A stretch of 64,000 nt of DNA from a virus. A program made the translations under genes and the position numbers. The stretch is from positions 53,793 to 117,792 of IMG/VR virus record IMGVR_UViG_3300018421_000010, one strand, 5' to 3'. The notes beneath the pieces are model-generated. The model saw only the letters and a list, made by a program, of their open reading frames with translations. It was not told the DNA's origin and did not search any database. Positions 23,560-35,100 of this stretch are shown piece by piece (position 1 is the first letter of the stretch; every line of letters begins with the position of its first letter).

Positions 23560-25137
23560 ATGCCCAATCAAACAAGAACAGCCAATAATGTACCTCAAGA
23601 GTTAAGTGCTGGCCCATTTAAAGCCAAAGTAATGAAACATCTTGATGGCGGCCGTATGGGCACACTTATGGTTAGTTTAATGAAAGAAACAGAATCAGGA
23701 GATGTCCAAGGTGAAGACAGTCAACTGATAACAGCAAGATATTTAAGTCCGTTTTATGGAACAACCGGTAAACAGGTTTTAAAAAACAACAAAGACTTTA
23801 ATAGCACACAACAAGCATATGGCTTTTGGATGGTTCCTCCCGATGTTGGAACTATTGTTCTTATAATTTTTGTTGAAGGAACAACTAAAGAATGTTTTTG
23901 GATAGGCTGTGTACAAGATGAATTTATTAATATGCAAGTTCCAGGTGTTGCTCCTGCTACAGATGTTCGTTGGAAAGATGATGAACCAGGAGACATTACA
24001 GGCAAAAGATTACCAACAGGTGAAATAAACACTGCACTAGAAGAAAACAAAGCTAACAGTAATCCTACATCAATTAAACGTCCATATCATCCACATCAAG
24101 CAGCATTTTTGCAAGAGCAAGGATTGCTAGATGATTGGGTAAGAGGAACAACAAGTTCCAGTGCAAGACGTGATATACCTAGTATGGTATTCGGAATAAG
24201 TTCACCTGGTCCTCTTGATTTTAAAGGTCCTAAAGCAAAATACGGCACACGAAATGACAATGTAATGCGTCCACATGTTAGGATGGGCGGCACTAGTATT
24301 GTAATGGATGACGGTGACGAAACACTACACAGGAAAAAGCCCGCCAGTGAAGGACCTATAGAATATTCTAAAGATGAAAAAACCAATATTCCGTACAATG
24401 AATTGTTTAGGATTCGTACTAGAACAGGCCATCAAATACTTCTACACAACTCAGAAGATTTAATTTATATTGGCAATGCTAGAGGAACTAGTTGGATTGA
24501 AATGACTAGTAACGGTAAGATTGATATCTATGCCCAAGACAGTGTAAGTATTCATACTGAAAATGATTTTAACTTTAAAGCAGGTAGAGATATTAACCTA
24601 GAAGCAGGTAATGATATTAACCTTGTAGCAGCAAATAACATACAAGGCCAAGCAAGTGCTAATGTTAGTCTTAAAGCAGAAGCAGACGGCTTAATTACTG
24701 TACAAGGAACACTTAACACTTATAGTTACGGCGACACAATGCTAACAACCGGTGCAAATATGAACCTGCACAGCGATGCTGATTCTATGTTTACTGCAAC
24801 TGGCAAGACAAATATCAACAGTGCAGGCCACTACGAAACGGCTGGCGAAATACACATGAACGGTCCTACAGCAGCATCCGCAGCAACAGCAGCACAAGCA
24901 AGTTCTGCAAACAAACCTGTGCGTGTTCCGTTACATGAACCTTGGTTTGGTCATGAACATTTAGACCCAGAAGCAGTAAAACCTGATGCTACAGTAGCAA
25001 TACCAGGTGATGGTGAACCAAATGAAAACATTGAAGGTAACACTAGAGCAAGTGAAATTGAGAATCTAGATGAAACACGATTCCCAGAAGAACCACCAGA
25101 GTTTCCAACAATTGATGATCCATTTAAGGCTAGTTAA
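23560..25137 (+). CDS. Baseplate central spike protein (gp5-like, no lysozyme domain seen)
   Basis: A 525-aa protein with an N-terminal OB-fold-like domain (about 15-130; FKAKVMKHLDGGRMGTLMVS, YGFWMVPPDVGTIVLIIF) and a C-terminal repeat domain (about 320-435) of short strands such as KIDIYAQDSVSIHTENDFNF, AGRDINLEAGNDINLVAANN and TGANMNLHSDADSMF. This is the VgrG/gp5 triple beta-helix that forms the membrane-puncturing needle. T4 gp5 has a lysozyme domain between these parts; the intervening region here (about 130-300) shows no lysozyme motifs. It directly follows the hub-like gene, as expected for a gp27/gp5 pair. Confidence 0.85.
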   Translation: MPNQTRTANNVPQELSAGPFKAKVMKHLDGGRMGTLMVSLMKETESGDVQGEDSQLITARYLSPFYGTTGKQVLKNNKDFNSTQQAYGFWMVPPDVGTIVLIIFVEGTTKECFWIGCVQDEFINMQVPGVAPATDVRWKDDEPGDITGKRLPTGEINTALEENKANSNPTSIKRPYHPHQAAFLQEQGLLDDWVRGTTSSSARRDIPSMVFGISSPGPLDFKGPKAKYGTRNDNVMRPHVRMGGTSIVMDDGDETLHRKKPASEGPIEYSKDEKTNIPYNELFRIRTRTGHQILLHNSEDLIYIGNARGTSWIEMTSNGKIDIYAQDSVSIHTENDFNFKAGRDINLEAGNDINLVAANNIQGQASANVSLKAEADGLITVQGTLNTYSYGDTMLTTGANMNLHSDADSMFTATGKTNINSAGHYETAGEIHMNGPTAASAATAAQASSANKPVRVPLHEPWFGHEHLDPEAVKPDATVAIPGDGEPNENIEGNTRASEIENLDETRFPEEPPEFPTIDDPFKAS

Positions 25138-25142
25138 TAGGA

Positions 25143-25150
25143 AATAAATA
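25143..25150 (+). promoter_or_regulatory. Possible late promoter AATAAATA before gp25
   Basis: AATAAATA followed by C, a late-type motif that recurs in this window, only 4 nt before the gp25 ATG. If active, transcription would start inside gp25, so it would serve gp6 rather than gp25. It may also be only the gp25 leader. Confidence 0.35.
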
Positions 25151-25154
25151 CGTT

Positions 25155-25595
25155 ATGGCAGATCAAAAACTATATAAAGACGTTGTAGTTACAACTCCAA
25201 AAAGGGCTAATGCTCCTGTTAAAAGCAGAGCTTATCGTGGTCTATCCACAGTAGCAAGAACTGCTGGCAATTCTTCGGTTTACGATCTTGAACTTATTAA
25301 ACAAGATCTTATAAACCATATGCACATTAGACAAGGAGAAAAATTAGAAAATCCGGAGTTTGGCTGCATTATATGGGATTTATTGTTTGAACCACTTACC
25401 GATAATCTAAAACAAGCTATTGCTGACAACATAACAGAAATTGTTAACTACGATCCTAGGATTCAAGTTGATAGAATCATAGTAGACGAGTATGAATCAG
25501 GTATAATCATCGAATGCGAACTGTCATACTTACCTTACAACATATCAGAACAGTTGGTGTTTAAGTTTGATGAAGCAAACGGCTTACTAGATTAA
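25155..25595 (+). CDS. gp25: Baseplate wedge protein gp25
   Basis: A 146-aa member of the gp25/GPW family, the structural lysozyme-like wedge protein conserved in contractile tails. Family features are DLELIKQDLINHMHIRQGEK at about 44-63, NPEFGCIIWDLLFEPLTDNL at about 66-85 and the C-terminal strands GIIIECELSYLPYNISEQLV. Length matches T4 gp25 (132). It connects the tail sheath to the baseplate wedge. It is placed before gp6, as in T4-like tail clusters. Confidence 0.94.
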   Translation: MADQKLYKDVVVTTPKRANAPVKSRAYRGLSTVARTAGNSSVYDLELIKQDLINHMHIRQGEKLENPEFGCIIWDLLFEPLTDNLKQAIADNITEIVNYDPRIQVDRIIVDEYESGIIIECELSYLPYNISEQLVFKFDEANGLLD

Positions 25596-25615
25596 GTGCG
25601 TAGATAATCCAAACA

Positions 25616-25623
25616 AATAAATA
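25616..25623 (+). promoter_or_regulatory. Late promoter AATAAATA for gp6
   Basis: AATAAATA followed by C, 30 nt before the gp6 start codon, in a 58-nt gap after gp25. Confidence 0.6.
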
Positions 25624-25653
25624 CATTATAACTAAGTTAAGGTAAGAAAGCAC

Positions 25654-28600
25654 ATGTCCACAACCAACAGACAAAACAGATTACTGGTAGCAGAGGATTG
25701 GAAAAGAATCTATCAAAGCTACCAAAATGCAGACTTTAAGTCCTATGATTTTGACAATCTACGTAGGGCTATGATTACATATTTGCGTAACAACTACGCA
25801 GAAGATTTTAACGATTATATTGAGAGTTCAGAGTACCTTGCACTTATTGACCTTATTGCTTTCTTAGGTCAAAACCTTTCTTACCGCATTGACCTTAACG
25901 CAAGAGAAAACTTTTTAGAACTAGCAGAACGCCGCGAAAGTGTATTGCGTATTGCTAGAATGCTTTCTTATAATCCAAAACGCAATAAACCTGCTAACGG
26001 TTTATTACGTATTTCTACAATTACAACAACAGAAGCAGTTTTTGACAATAACGGTACTAATCTAAGTAATGTTACAGTTGAATGGAATGACAGTTCAAAC
26101 CCAGACTGGTTTGAACAAATGACAAAAATACTCAATGCTGCTCTTACAAAACGTAATCCTATTGGAACACCTATCCAAAGCGAAAAAGTTGGTACTGTTG
26201 ACACAAGCACTTATAAAATTAACTCTAGTAAACGTTCTGTTCCTGTATATCAATTTACAAAAACTGTTGATGGCAGAAGCCTTAACTTTGAAGTAACAAG
26301 TGCAACTATTGAAGATAATGCCATTGTTGAAGAAACACCTCTACCAGGCAACAGTTTAAGTTTACTCTATAGAGACGATGGTGCAGGACCAGGCAGTGTA
26401 AACACTGGATTCTTTTGCCACTTCCGTCAAGGAACACTGCAAAACGCAGATTTTAGTATTGAAAATCCTAGTAATAATCAAATAGTTTCTTTAGATGTTG
26501 AAAATATCAACAATGAAGATTTATGGTTGTATCAATTAGATTCAAACGGAAGCGAACAAAACTTATGGACAAAAGTTGACAGCATTGAAGGTAACAATGT
26601 AGTTTACAATTCAGTTAATAAAAATATTAGAAACATTTATTTCCCACAAACACGTCTTGGAGATAAAGTTAATTTAATTTTTAGTGACGGTACTTTTGGA
26701 TCATTACCAAAAGGAATTTTCCGTGCATACTACCGCACATCAGTAAATGCAGCATTTACAATTTCTCCAAGAAATATTAGAAACGTTACTGTAAATATAC
26801 CTTATATTAGTGAAAAAGGTAAAACCGAAACACTTAACTTAAACTTAGAATTAACAACAACTGTTAATAACTCAACAGAAACAGAATCAAACGAAGAAAT
26901 TAAAATAAATGCACCTGCTCTGTATTATACACAGAACAGAATGATAACAGCAGAAGATTATAGTGTTGCTCCTCTAGCAGTAAGCCAAGACATTGTTAAA
27001 GTAAAAGCAGTTAACCGTGTTGCTAGTGGTTATAGTAGATATTTTGATCTTGTAGATTCAACAGGAAAATACTCTAACACTAATATATTTTCAAACGACG
27101 GCATTGTTTATAGAGAAGAATATTTTGAAAAAGCAGAATTTAGTTTTACTAATAAAACACAAGTAGAAGATATAATTTATAATACTGTAACTCCTATTAT
27201 TAGAAGTCCAGAGCTAAGAAACTATTACTATAAAAACTTTGCACAAGTTGATATGACATCATATAATTCAACTTATACTCAAGTTACTTCGGAAACAAAT
27301 TTATCAACAGGCTTTTTCCTAAACACAAATGACAACAGCATTTATAAAGTAGGTTCAGCATATACTGGCGGTAACTTTAAATATATCCAAGCAGGTTCTT
27401 TGTGTAAGTTTATAGCACCAACAGGATATAAATTTGATCTAAACAACAACAATGCACTAGTTAGTGACACTAATGAAAATGAAGGACTTTCTTCATACAA
27501 GTGGGTTAAAATTGTTAATGTATTAGGTGACGGAACAGCAAACGGCACAGGCATTGCAAATAACGTAGGTACTATTACTTTAAATGATTCTATTCCTACA
27601 GGATCAGTGTTGCAAAAAATTGTACCAAAATTAGCTCAAGGATTGATTACAGACATTGCTAACAAAACAATTGATCTAATTTTTGCATATAAGAATTTTG
27701 GTCTAAGATATGATATTGTAAGTGCTTCTTGGAAAATTATTTTAAATGACAACCTAGATACTGTTTCGCCTTTTGGTTTAGGTAAAGCAGGTGACACATC
27801 GGCACAAAATCTTGACTCAAGTTGGCTCATACTATTTGAAACAACTGGACAAAAGTATACAATTACATATAGAAATCTAAGATACGTATTTGAAAGCGAA
27901 AAAGAAACTCGCTTCTACTACGACAGTTCAGATAAAGTATATGACAACAGAACTAACAGAATAGTAAAAGACAAGATCAGTGTGTTAGGAATAAACACAC
28001 AGCCACAGTCAACACAACCGTTTACTAGAAACTATGATTGGGAAATTGTCAAAGCATACAAAGAAGAAAATGGTTACTTAGACACTAAAAAGATTCAAGT
28101 AACATTTTTTGATTCAGATGATGACGGTGTTGTAGACGATCCAGATCTATTTGTAGAAATTGTTGCACCAACAGTAAATTTAGCAGAAAAGTTTGTAATA
28201 CAAAAACGTTCAACTAATATTGACAATGTTGAAGAATGGAGTTTTATTGATATTGCTGCTGAAGGAATTATTATACTTGAAAACGAAGCAGCATTGCAAA
28301 CCGTAACAAGTTATACAAACAATCAGCTGTTCTATTTTATACAAACAAACGTATTTAAAAACTTAAACACATTAAATGCAAGACTTTCTATTAATAACAA
28401 TTACAGAGCATATGTAGGCCGTAAAGGTCTTAAATTCCATTATGTACATGCAGCAGACTACAACCAAAGAATAGATCCTAGTGCAAGTAACATTGTTGAT
28501 GTGTACATGTTAACTAGAAACTATGATGTAGAGTTTGGTCGTTGGTTAAAAGGTTTGAGCGAATCAAAACCTTTACCGCCCAGCACAAATCAAATGTATT

Positions 28601-29106
28601 ATGATTATGGAAAACAACTTAACAATATAAAATCAATTAGTGATGAAATTGTATATCATCCTGTAAATTATAAAGTGTTGTTTGGATCAAAAGCTGAATC
28701 TAAACTACAAGCAAGTATTAAAGTAGTGAAAAACGAAGAAGTTGTTGTCAGTGATAATGATATCAAAACTCGTGTAGTATCTGCTATAGACGAATTCTTT
28801 GACCCAGAAAACTGGGACTTTGGAGACACTTTTTATTGGAGCGAACTAAGTGCATACATAACATATAATCTAGCACCAGATATTGTTAGCGTTGTTATTG
28901 TACCTAGTGATGCATCGTTAACTTTTGGTTCTTTGTATCAAGTTAACAGTGAAAACAATGAGATATTTAAAAGCGGTGCAACAGTTAGTGATATAGAAAT
29001 CATTGACGAAATCACAGCAGACAAGATTAAAGCCAGCGGATCAATAGCATACGTTTCTAGCGATACAACGTCGATCCAATCAGCAGCATTTAACGGAGAT
29101 AGTTAA
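25654..29106 (+). CDS. gp6: Baseplate wedge protein gp6 (long form)
   Basis: A 1150-aa gp6-type wedge protein. The N terminus is typical: DFDNLRRAMITYLRNNYAED at about 31-50, YLALIDLIAFLGQNLSYRID and LNARENFLELAERRESVLRI, followed by ARMLSYNPKR. The C terminus also fits (LYVNYKVLFG-like VIYHPVNYKVLFGSKAESK region and FDPENWDFGDTFYWSELSAY near 1050-1070). T4 gp6 has 660 residues; the middle here (about 130-900) carries several hundred extra residues of beta-rich sequence. gp6 forms the inner ring joining the six wedges. It is followed 2 nt later by the giant gene. Confidence 0.9.
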   Translation: MSTTNRQNRLLVAEDWKRIYQSYQNADFKSYDFDNLRRAMITYLRNNYAEDFNDYIESSEYLALIDLIAFLGQNLSYRIDLNARENFLELAERRESVLRIARMLSYNPKRNKPANGLLRISTITTTEAVFDNNGTNLSNVTVEWNDSSNPDWFEQMTKILNAALTKRNPIGTPIQSEKVGTVDTSTYKINSSKRSVPVYQFTKTVDGRSLNFEVTSATIEDNAIVEETPLPGNSLSLLYRDDGAGPGSVNTGFFCHFRQGTLQNADFSIENPSNNQIVSLDVENINNEDLWLYQLDSNGSEQNLWTKVDSIEGNNVVYNSVNKNIRNIYFPQTRLGDKVNLIFSDGTFGSLPKGIFRAYYRTSVNAAFTISPRNIRNVTVNIPYISEKGKTETLNLNLELTTTVNNSTETESNEEIKINAPALYYTQNRMITAEDYSVAPLAVSQDIVKVKAVNRVASGYSRYFDLVDSTGKYSNTNIFSNDGIVYREEYFEKAEFSFTNKTQVEDIIYNTVTPIIRSPELRNYYYKNFAQVDMTSYNSTYTQVTSETNLSTGFFLNTNDNSIYKVGSAYTGGNFKYIQAGSLCKFIAPTGYKFDLNNNNALVSDTNENEGLSSYKWVKIVNVLGDGTANGTGIANNVGTITLNDSIPTGSVLQKIVPKLAQGLITDIANKTIDLIFAYKNFGLRYDIVSASWKIILNDNLDTVSPFGLGKAGDTSAQNLDSSWLILFETTGQKYTITYRNLRYVFESEKETRFYYDSSDKVYDNRTNRIVKDKISVLGINTQPQSTQPFTRNYDWEIVKAYKEENGYLDTKKIQVTFFDSDDDGVVDDPDLFVEIVAPTVNLAEKFVIQKRSTNIDNVEEWSFIDIAAEGIIILENEAALQTVTSYTNNQLFYFIQTNVFKNLNTLNARLSINNNYRAYVGRKGLKFHYVHAADYNQRIDPSASNIVDVYMLTRNYDVEFGRWLKGLSESKPLPPSTNQMYYDYGKQLNNIKSISDEIVYHPVNYKVLFGSKAESKLQASIKVVKNEEVVVSDNDIKTRVVSAIDEFFDPENWDFGDTFYWSELSAYITYNLAPDIVSVVIVPSDASLTFGSLYQVNSENNEIFKSGATVSDIEIIDEITADKIKASGSIAYVSSDTTSIQSAAFNGDS

Positions 29107-29108
29107 TA

Positions 29109-32100
29109 ATGGCAAATGAGCAACAGGAAACCAATCTTCCAGGAGAAACTAGAGATGAAAGAAAAACATCTTTAGACCTGTTACCTAAGTATTTTAGATC
29201 TAATACTAATAAAAAGTTTTTAGCTGCAACATTAGATCCGTTAATACAAGATGGCCAGATTGAAAAACTCAATGGATATCTTGGTCGTAAAACAGCAAAG
29301 TCTTTTAAAACAACTGATAACTATCTTCAAGATGTTACAGATGACAGACAAAATTATCAGTTAGAACCGGCACTAGTAGTTAAAGATAATAACGAAAACA
29401 TAACCTATTACAAAGACTACAACGATTATATTAACCAAATACGTGCATACGGTGGAAACACCGTCAACCATTCACGACTAAACACTCAAGAATATTATTC
29501 TTGGGATCCTCGTGTTGATTGGGATAAGCTAACAAATTATAGAGAATATTATTGGATAAGTCAAGGCCCGGTTGCTATTAGCATTGCAGGTCAAGAAAAA
29601 GGTATTACTAGTACCTATACTGTAAAATTACAAAACAACGGTGATAACAAAAGTTATATATTAAGTCCTGATGGATTAACAAACAATCCAACTATTAAAC
29701 TATTTAGAGGACAAACATATAACTTTGAAGTTGATCAAAAAAATAATCCTTTCTTTATTAAAACTAAAAAGACCAAAGACGGATTTGAATACAATGAAGA
29801 TGTAGTAAACAATGGTATTGAAAAAGGCATTGTTACAATTACCATTGATCAAAACACTCCGGATATTTTATATTATGTTAACACCGCAGATCTAAATGCA
29901 TCTGGACTTATACAAGTTTTAGAAATTGAAGAAAATACCGAAATTGATGTTGACAATGAAATTGTAGGTAAAAAAACATATCAATTAAAAAGTGGACACT
30001 ATCTATCAAATGGTATGAAGGTTAACTTTTTAGGTGATGTTACTCCTGCAAAATATGCTGAAGGTAACTGGTACGTAGAAGGTGTTGGCAAAGAAATTGT
30101 TCTTGTTAGCGAACAAGAATTAGAAACAACATATCCGGGACAGGTACTAGAAGAACTACAGTTTGACGATGTAGCATTTGATATTGTACCTTTTGACCAA
30201 AACTCAGAAAAAGACAAAGATTACATTACAATTAACCGTGCAGCATATGACGGTAATCACTGGAGCCGTGCTAACCGTTGGTTCCATAAAGATGTAATCG
30301 AAAAAAGTTTTGAAATTGTTGGTCTAACACCAGTTATTGATCAAACTGCAAGAGCAAACAGACCTATTCTTGAATTTATTCCTGGCATACAATTATACAA
30401 CAATGGCTGGAATAGAATAGGCGATGTTGATCTAGTTGATACAACTACAACAAATATAATGAGCGAAATTGAAGGCTCTATTGGTTATTATGTTGATAAC
30501 ATAAATCTTGTTGAAGGCATGAGAGTTATCTTTACAGCAGACACTGATCTTTTAATTCGCGATAAGATTTTTACTGTTAAATTTATACGATTTGAAAATG
30601 AAAGATTGATCACTCTTATTCCTGACAACGACATAGAAATTGCAACTGGCGACACTGTTATAGTAAAATCAGGTAAAGTAAATCAAGGTAAACAATTCTG
30701 GTTCAATGGAACACAATGGACTGAAGCACAACAAAAAACAGCTTCTAACCAGCCACCATTGTTTGACCTTTTTGACGGTAATGGTGTTAGCCTTAGTGAT
30801 TCATCTGTTTACGGTGCAACTTCTTTTGTTGGAAACAAAGTATTTTCCTTTGCAGTTGGCAACGGAACTGCTGACAGTGTATTAGGGTTTCCATTAAAAT
30901 ATCTAAGTATTTCAAACATTGGTGATATTTTATTTGAATGTAACTTGCTAAGTGACACTTACGAATATGTTAAAAACGAAAAGAAATTTTCAATCAATGC
31001 AGACGACACTTACATTAAAGTTTGGAGACGAGCTACAAAAACATTTGGGTATCACAGTGCATGGGAACGAGCAGTTACCGAAAGCAAACAAGAAGTAATT
31101 AGACATTATATTGCAGATCTTACACGTAATAGTTTTGAAATAGATGTTTATGACAGTCCTGCAGAACTTAGCGATCTTAAAGTTAAAGTTTTTGTAAACA
31201 ATAAACTTAGAAGAGATTACACACTAACAACTGGTGCTAATGGATCTTTATATGTAACCTTTGATGCTGACCTTAATGAAAATGATGGTATTATAATTAA
31301 AACAACGTCATTAGAAAACAAGAATGACAACGGCTATTACGAGTTTCCATTAAACTTACAAAACAATCCTAACAATGATAATCCGGTTAATATCACACTT
31401 GGTGAAATAACAGATCACGTTGAGTCTATTGCAAATGCTCATCCTGACTTTGAAGGATCATTTCCCGGCGTAACAAATTTAAGAGATATTGCAACACTAA
31501 GCGGTTATGGAACACGTTTTGTAAAACATTCTGGTCCATTAAATATTGCTCTTTATCACCTAACAAACAAAGATACAAATGTTATTAAGGCAATTGAGTA
31601 TGCAGCAAAATCATATGATACTTTCCAAAAAACATTTTTAGATCAAATTACAACATTTAATATTACAAACGATCCTAATATAGATGTTGATAATATTTTA
31701 GAAAATATAACAAAAACAAACAAAGTTGGAGATAGTTTCTATAACAGTGGCATGGTGCCTTTTAGAGCATTTAATAAAATTGTTCATACTGTTGTTGATC
31801 CTAGTTTTGAACTTTACGGCATTTCAGAAATATACGAACCGTACAAACATCAAGACAAAGCACTGTTAGTTTATTTGAATAACGAACAATTATTACTAGG
31901 TTCAGAGTACGAGTTTATTGACGATAACTTTGTTAAGATATTAAAAACACTAGCAGTAGATGATACTATAGAAATTAGAGAATATTCTACACTAGTAGGT
32001 AACTACATTCCACCAACTCCTTCAAAGTTAGGTATGTTACCTAAATATGAACCTAAAAAATATTTAGACACTACACTAAGAATACCTGTAAATGTAATAC

Positions 32101-35100
32101 AAGGACACGACGGCAGCATTATTCGTGCTTTTGATGATTACAGAGATGAATTAATATTAGAATTAGAACGTAGAATTTATAATAATATTAAAATTCAATA
32201 TACTAATGATCTTATAGATATCTATAATTTTTACCCTGGCGGCTTTAGAACAACAGATTATTCTCTAACAGAAACTAATAATATTTTGCGTCCAATGTTC
32301 TTAAAGTGGCACAAAAATTTAACAACTTCTTATACTGACAATACCTTCTATGCCGAAGGTGAACCATTTACATATAATTACAGTTCGGGTTCATTTAATG
32401 GGAAACAACTTCCAGGTTTCTGGAGAGGAATATACCTATACTGGTATGATACTGATCGCCCACATTTAACTCCTTGGGAAATGCTAGGATACAGCATTCA
32501 ACCTACATGGTGGGAGGACACATATGGTCCTGCTCCGTATACTAGTGAAAACTTAATTCTATGGAGAGACTTACAAGAAGGTCGTATAAAAGAACCTGGA
32601 AATCAGCGTGTAGACAATGACTTTAGTCGTCCAGGTTTATTAGATATTATTCCTGTTGACGAAAACGGAAGACTCAAAGATCCTATCTTTACAAACATTG
32701 CACAAAATTATGAAGCAACATTGTTTGGCAGTGAGTATAAGTTTGGTGACTTTGCACCGGTTGAAAATGCATGGAGACGTTCTAGCACCTATAGATTCTC
32801 TCAACTAGCAGCATGGTTCTTAAGCAAACCATCACAAGTATTTGGTGTTTATCTTGATAGAGCACATACTGCTCGTGATGTATCCGGTATTGTAAAATAC
32901 GCAGGTGAATATGTGAGCCTAGCAGGGCTTTCTGATAAAGTTTCTAACACTGCTCTTGCAAGCGGCCTTATTGATTATGTTAACAATTGGCTTTACCAAA
33001 CAAGTTCTTCTTTTGTTGAAAATTACAAATTTGATCTAGCAAATGCAACCAACCAGTTGGGTGCTAAACTTGCAGGTTATACTGAAAAGTCTAAATTTAG
33101 ATTAATACTAGACAGTCGTACTCCTTTAAATGAAGGCAATGTTTTCATTCCATCTGAGAACTATGAAATTTTCTTAAACAAAAGTTCTCCAGTTGACGTA
33201 CTTGCTTACAGTGGTGTAATTATTGAAAAACGTACTAATGGATTTTTAATTAGAGGCTATGATCAAAAATTCCCTTATTTTACATATAGACCTGTACTTA
33301 CTTCTCAAAACGACACATTAATAACAATAGGTGCAATTAGTGAAAGTTTTATTAACTGGGCAGAAGAGAAAAACTACATTGAAGGTAAAACTGTACAGTA
33401 TGCAGGAAACTTTTATAGATGTAAAGAATCACATACCAGTGACGAAAACTTTGATGAAACTAAGTTTGTACGTTTGCCGTCATTACCAACTGTAGGCGGC
33501 AATAGTTACTTCTATAGAAAACTTTACGATCAAATTGGTTACAAAGTTTTAACATATGGAACAGTTTTAAAAACAGTTCAAGAAGTTGTTGATTTTATCT
33601 TTGGATATTCAAAATATCTAGAAGAACAAGGATTTATATTTGACAACTATGATAACGAAAATCAAATACTACAAGATTGGGAGACATCTATTAAAGAATA
33701 TGTTTTCTGGACAACACAAAACTGGGCAGAAGGAACAGTTATTGCATTAAGTCCAGGTGCCCAAACATTCTCACTTGATGTTGAATATACAAACGTAGAC
33801 AGTTTGAATAACGATTTTTATGATTATGAAATTTATAACAGCTCAGGCACAAGAGTACCTATACAAAATCTTGAAGTAACAAGAGCCAACAACAAGTTTA
33901 CTGTTGAAAGTTTAGGCGAAGAAGGTATTTACTTTGCTAGATTACATCTAGTTCAAACTGAACATGTTGTATTGCTTGATAATACAACAGTGTTTAATGA
34001 CACAATTTACGAAAAGAGTGCAGGATATAGACAAGAACGTATCAAAGTTCTTGGTTATAAAACTATTCTCTGGGACGGTGGTCTAACAACTCCAGGATTT
34101 ATATTTGACAATGTTGTTATTAACGACTGGCAACCATTCCAAACTTACAAAATTGGTGACATTGTTAAACACAAAGAATATCTTTACAGTGCAACTTCAA
34201 AAGTTGTTGCTGGAGAATACTTTGACACTAAAAATTGGCAAAAAATTGACAACCAACAAACAAGCGTTCTTTTACCAAACTGGGATTATAGAGCAGAACA
34301 GTTTACAGATTTCTTTGATTTAGATACAGATAACTTTGATACTGAACAACAGCGTTTAGCACAACATACTATTGGTTATCAGAAACGCCGTTATTTAGAA
34401 AATATTATTAATGATGACGTGAGTCAGTACAAGTTTTATCAAGGTATGATACTTGACAAAGGTACTAAAAACGTATTGTCTAAAATGTTTGATAAACTAG
34501 GTGCTGCTGATAAAGAAAGCCTAGAGTTTTATGAAGAATGGGCAATTAAATCAGGAGACTACGGTGCTGTTGATAGTTTTGTTGAAGTTGAATATTTAAT
34601 TGACGAATCACTAGTAAGATTAGAACCTCAACCATTTGAACTTGTTGATGCTATTAATTCATCGTCAACTGACCTAGTATATCGTCTAAGCAAAGAAGAC
34701 GTATATTCAAAATTTGACGGTTATAATCATAAACCGTTTATGCAAACTAACAAACTGCCAGACTTTATTAGAACCGCAGGAAACGTTGACGAAAACGATG
34801 TTACAGCAAACGTAAAAACTATAGACGATATTCTTAAACTTAACATTGACGAATTTAAAGTTGGTTCTACAGTTTGGGTTAGTTTTTATAATTCAACTTG
34901 GAATATCCTTAGATTACAAAATTCTAAAATTAATGTTTTGTCAGCAGCAGCGTCTGGAACTGATGTAAGAGTAAAACTTACACAACCAAATGCAGTAAGT
35001 GTTGGCGACATTATTGGTATTAAAAATATTTCTGCAGAAGTTGATAAGTTTTATAAAGTCAAATCTGTAGACAGTTATACAGTTATACTTGCAGCAGACA

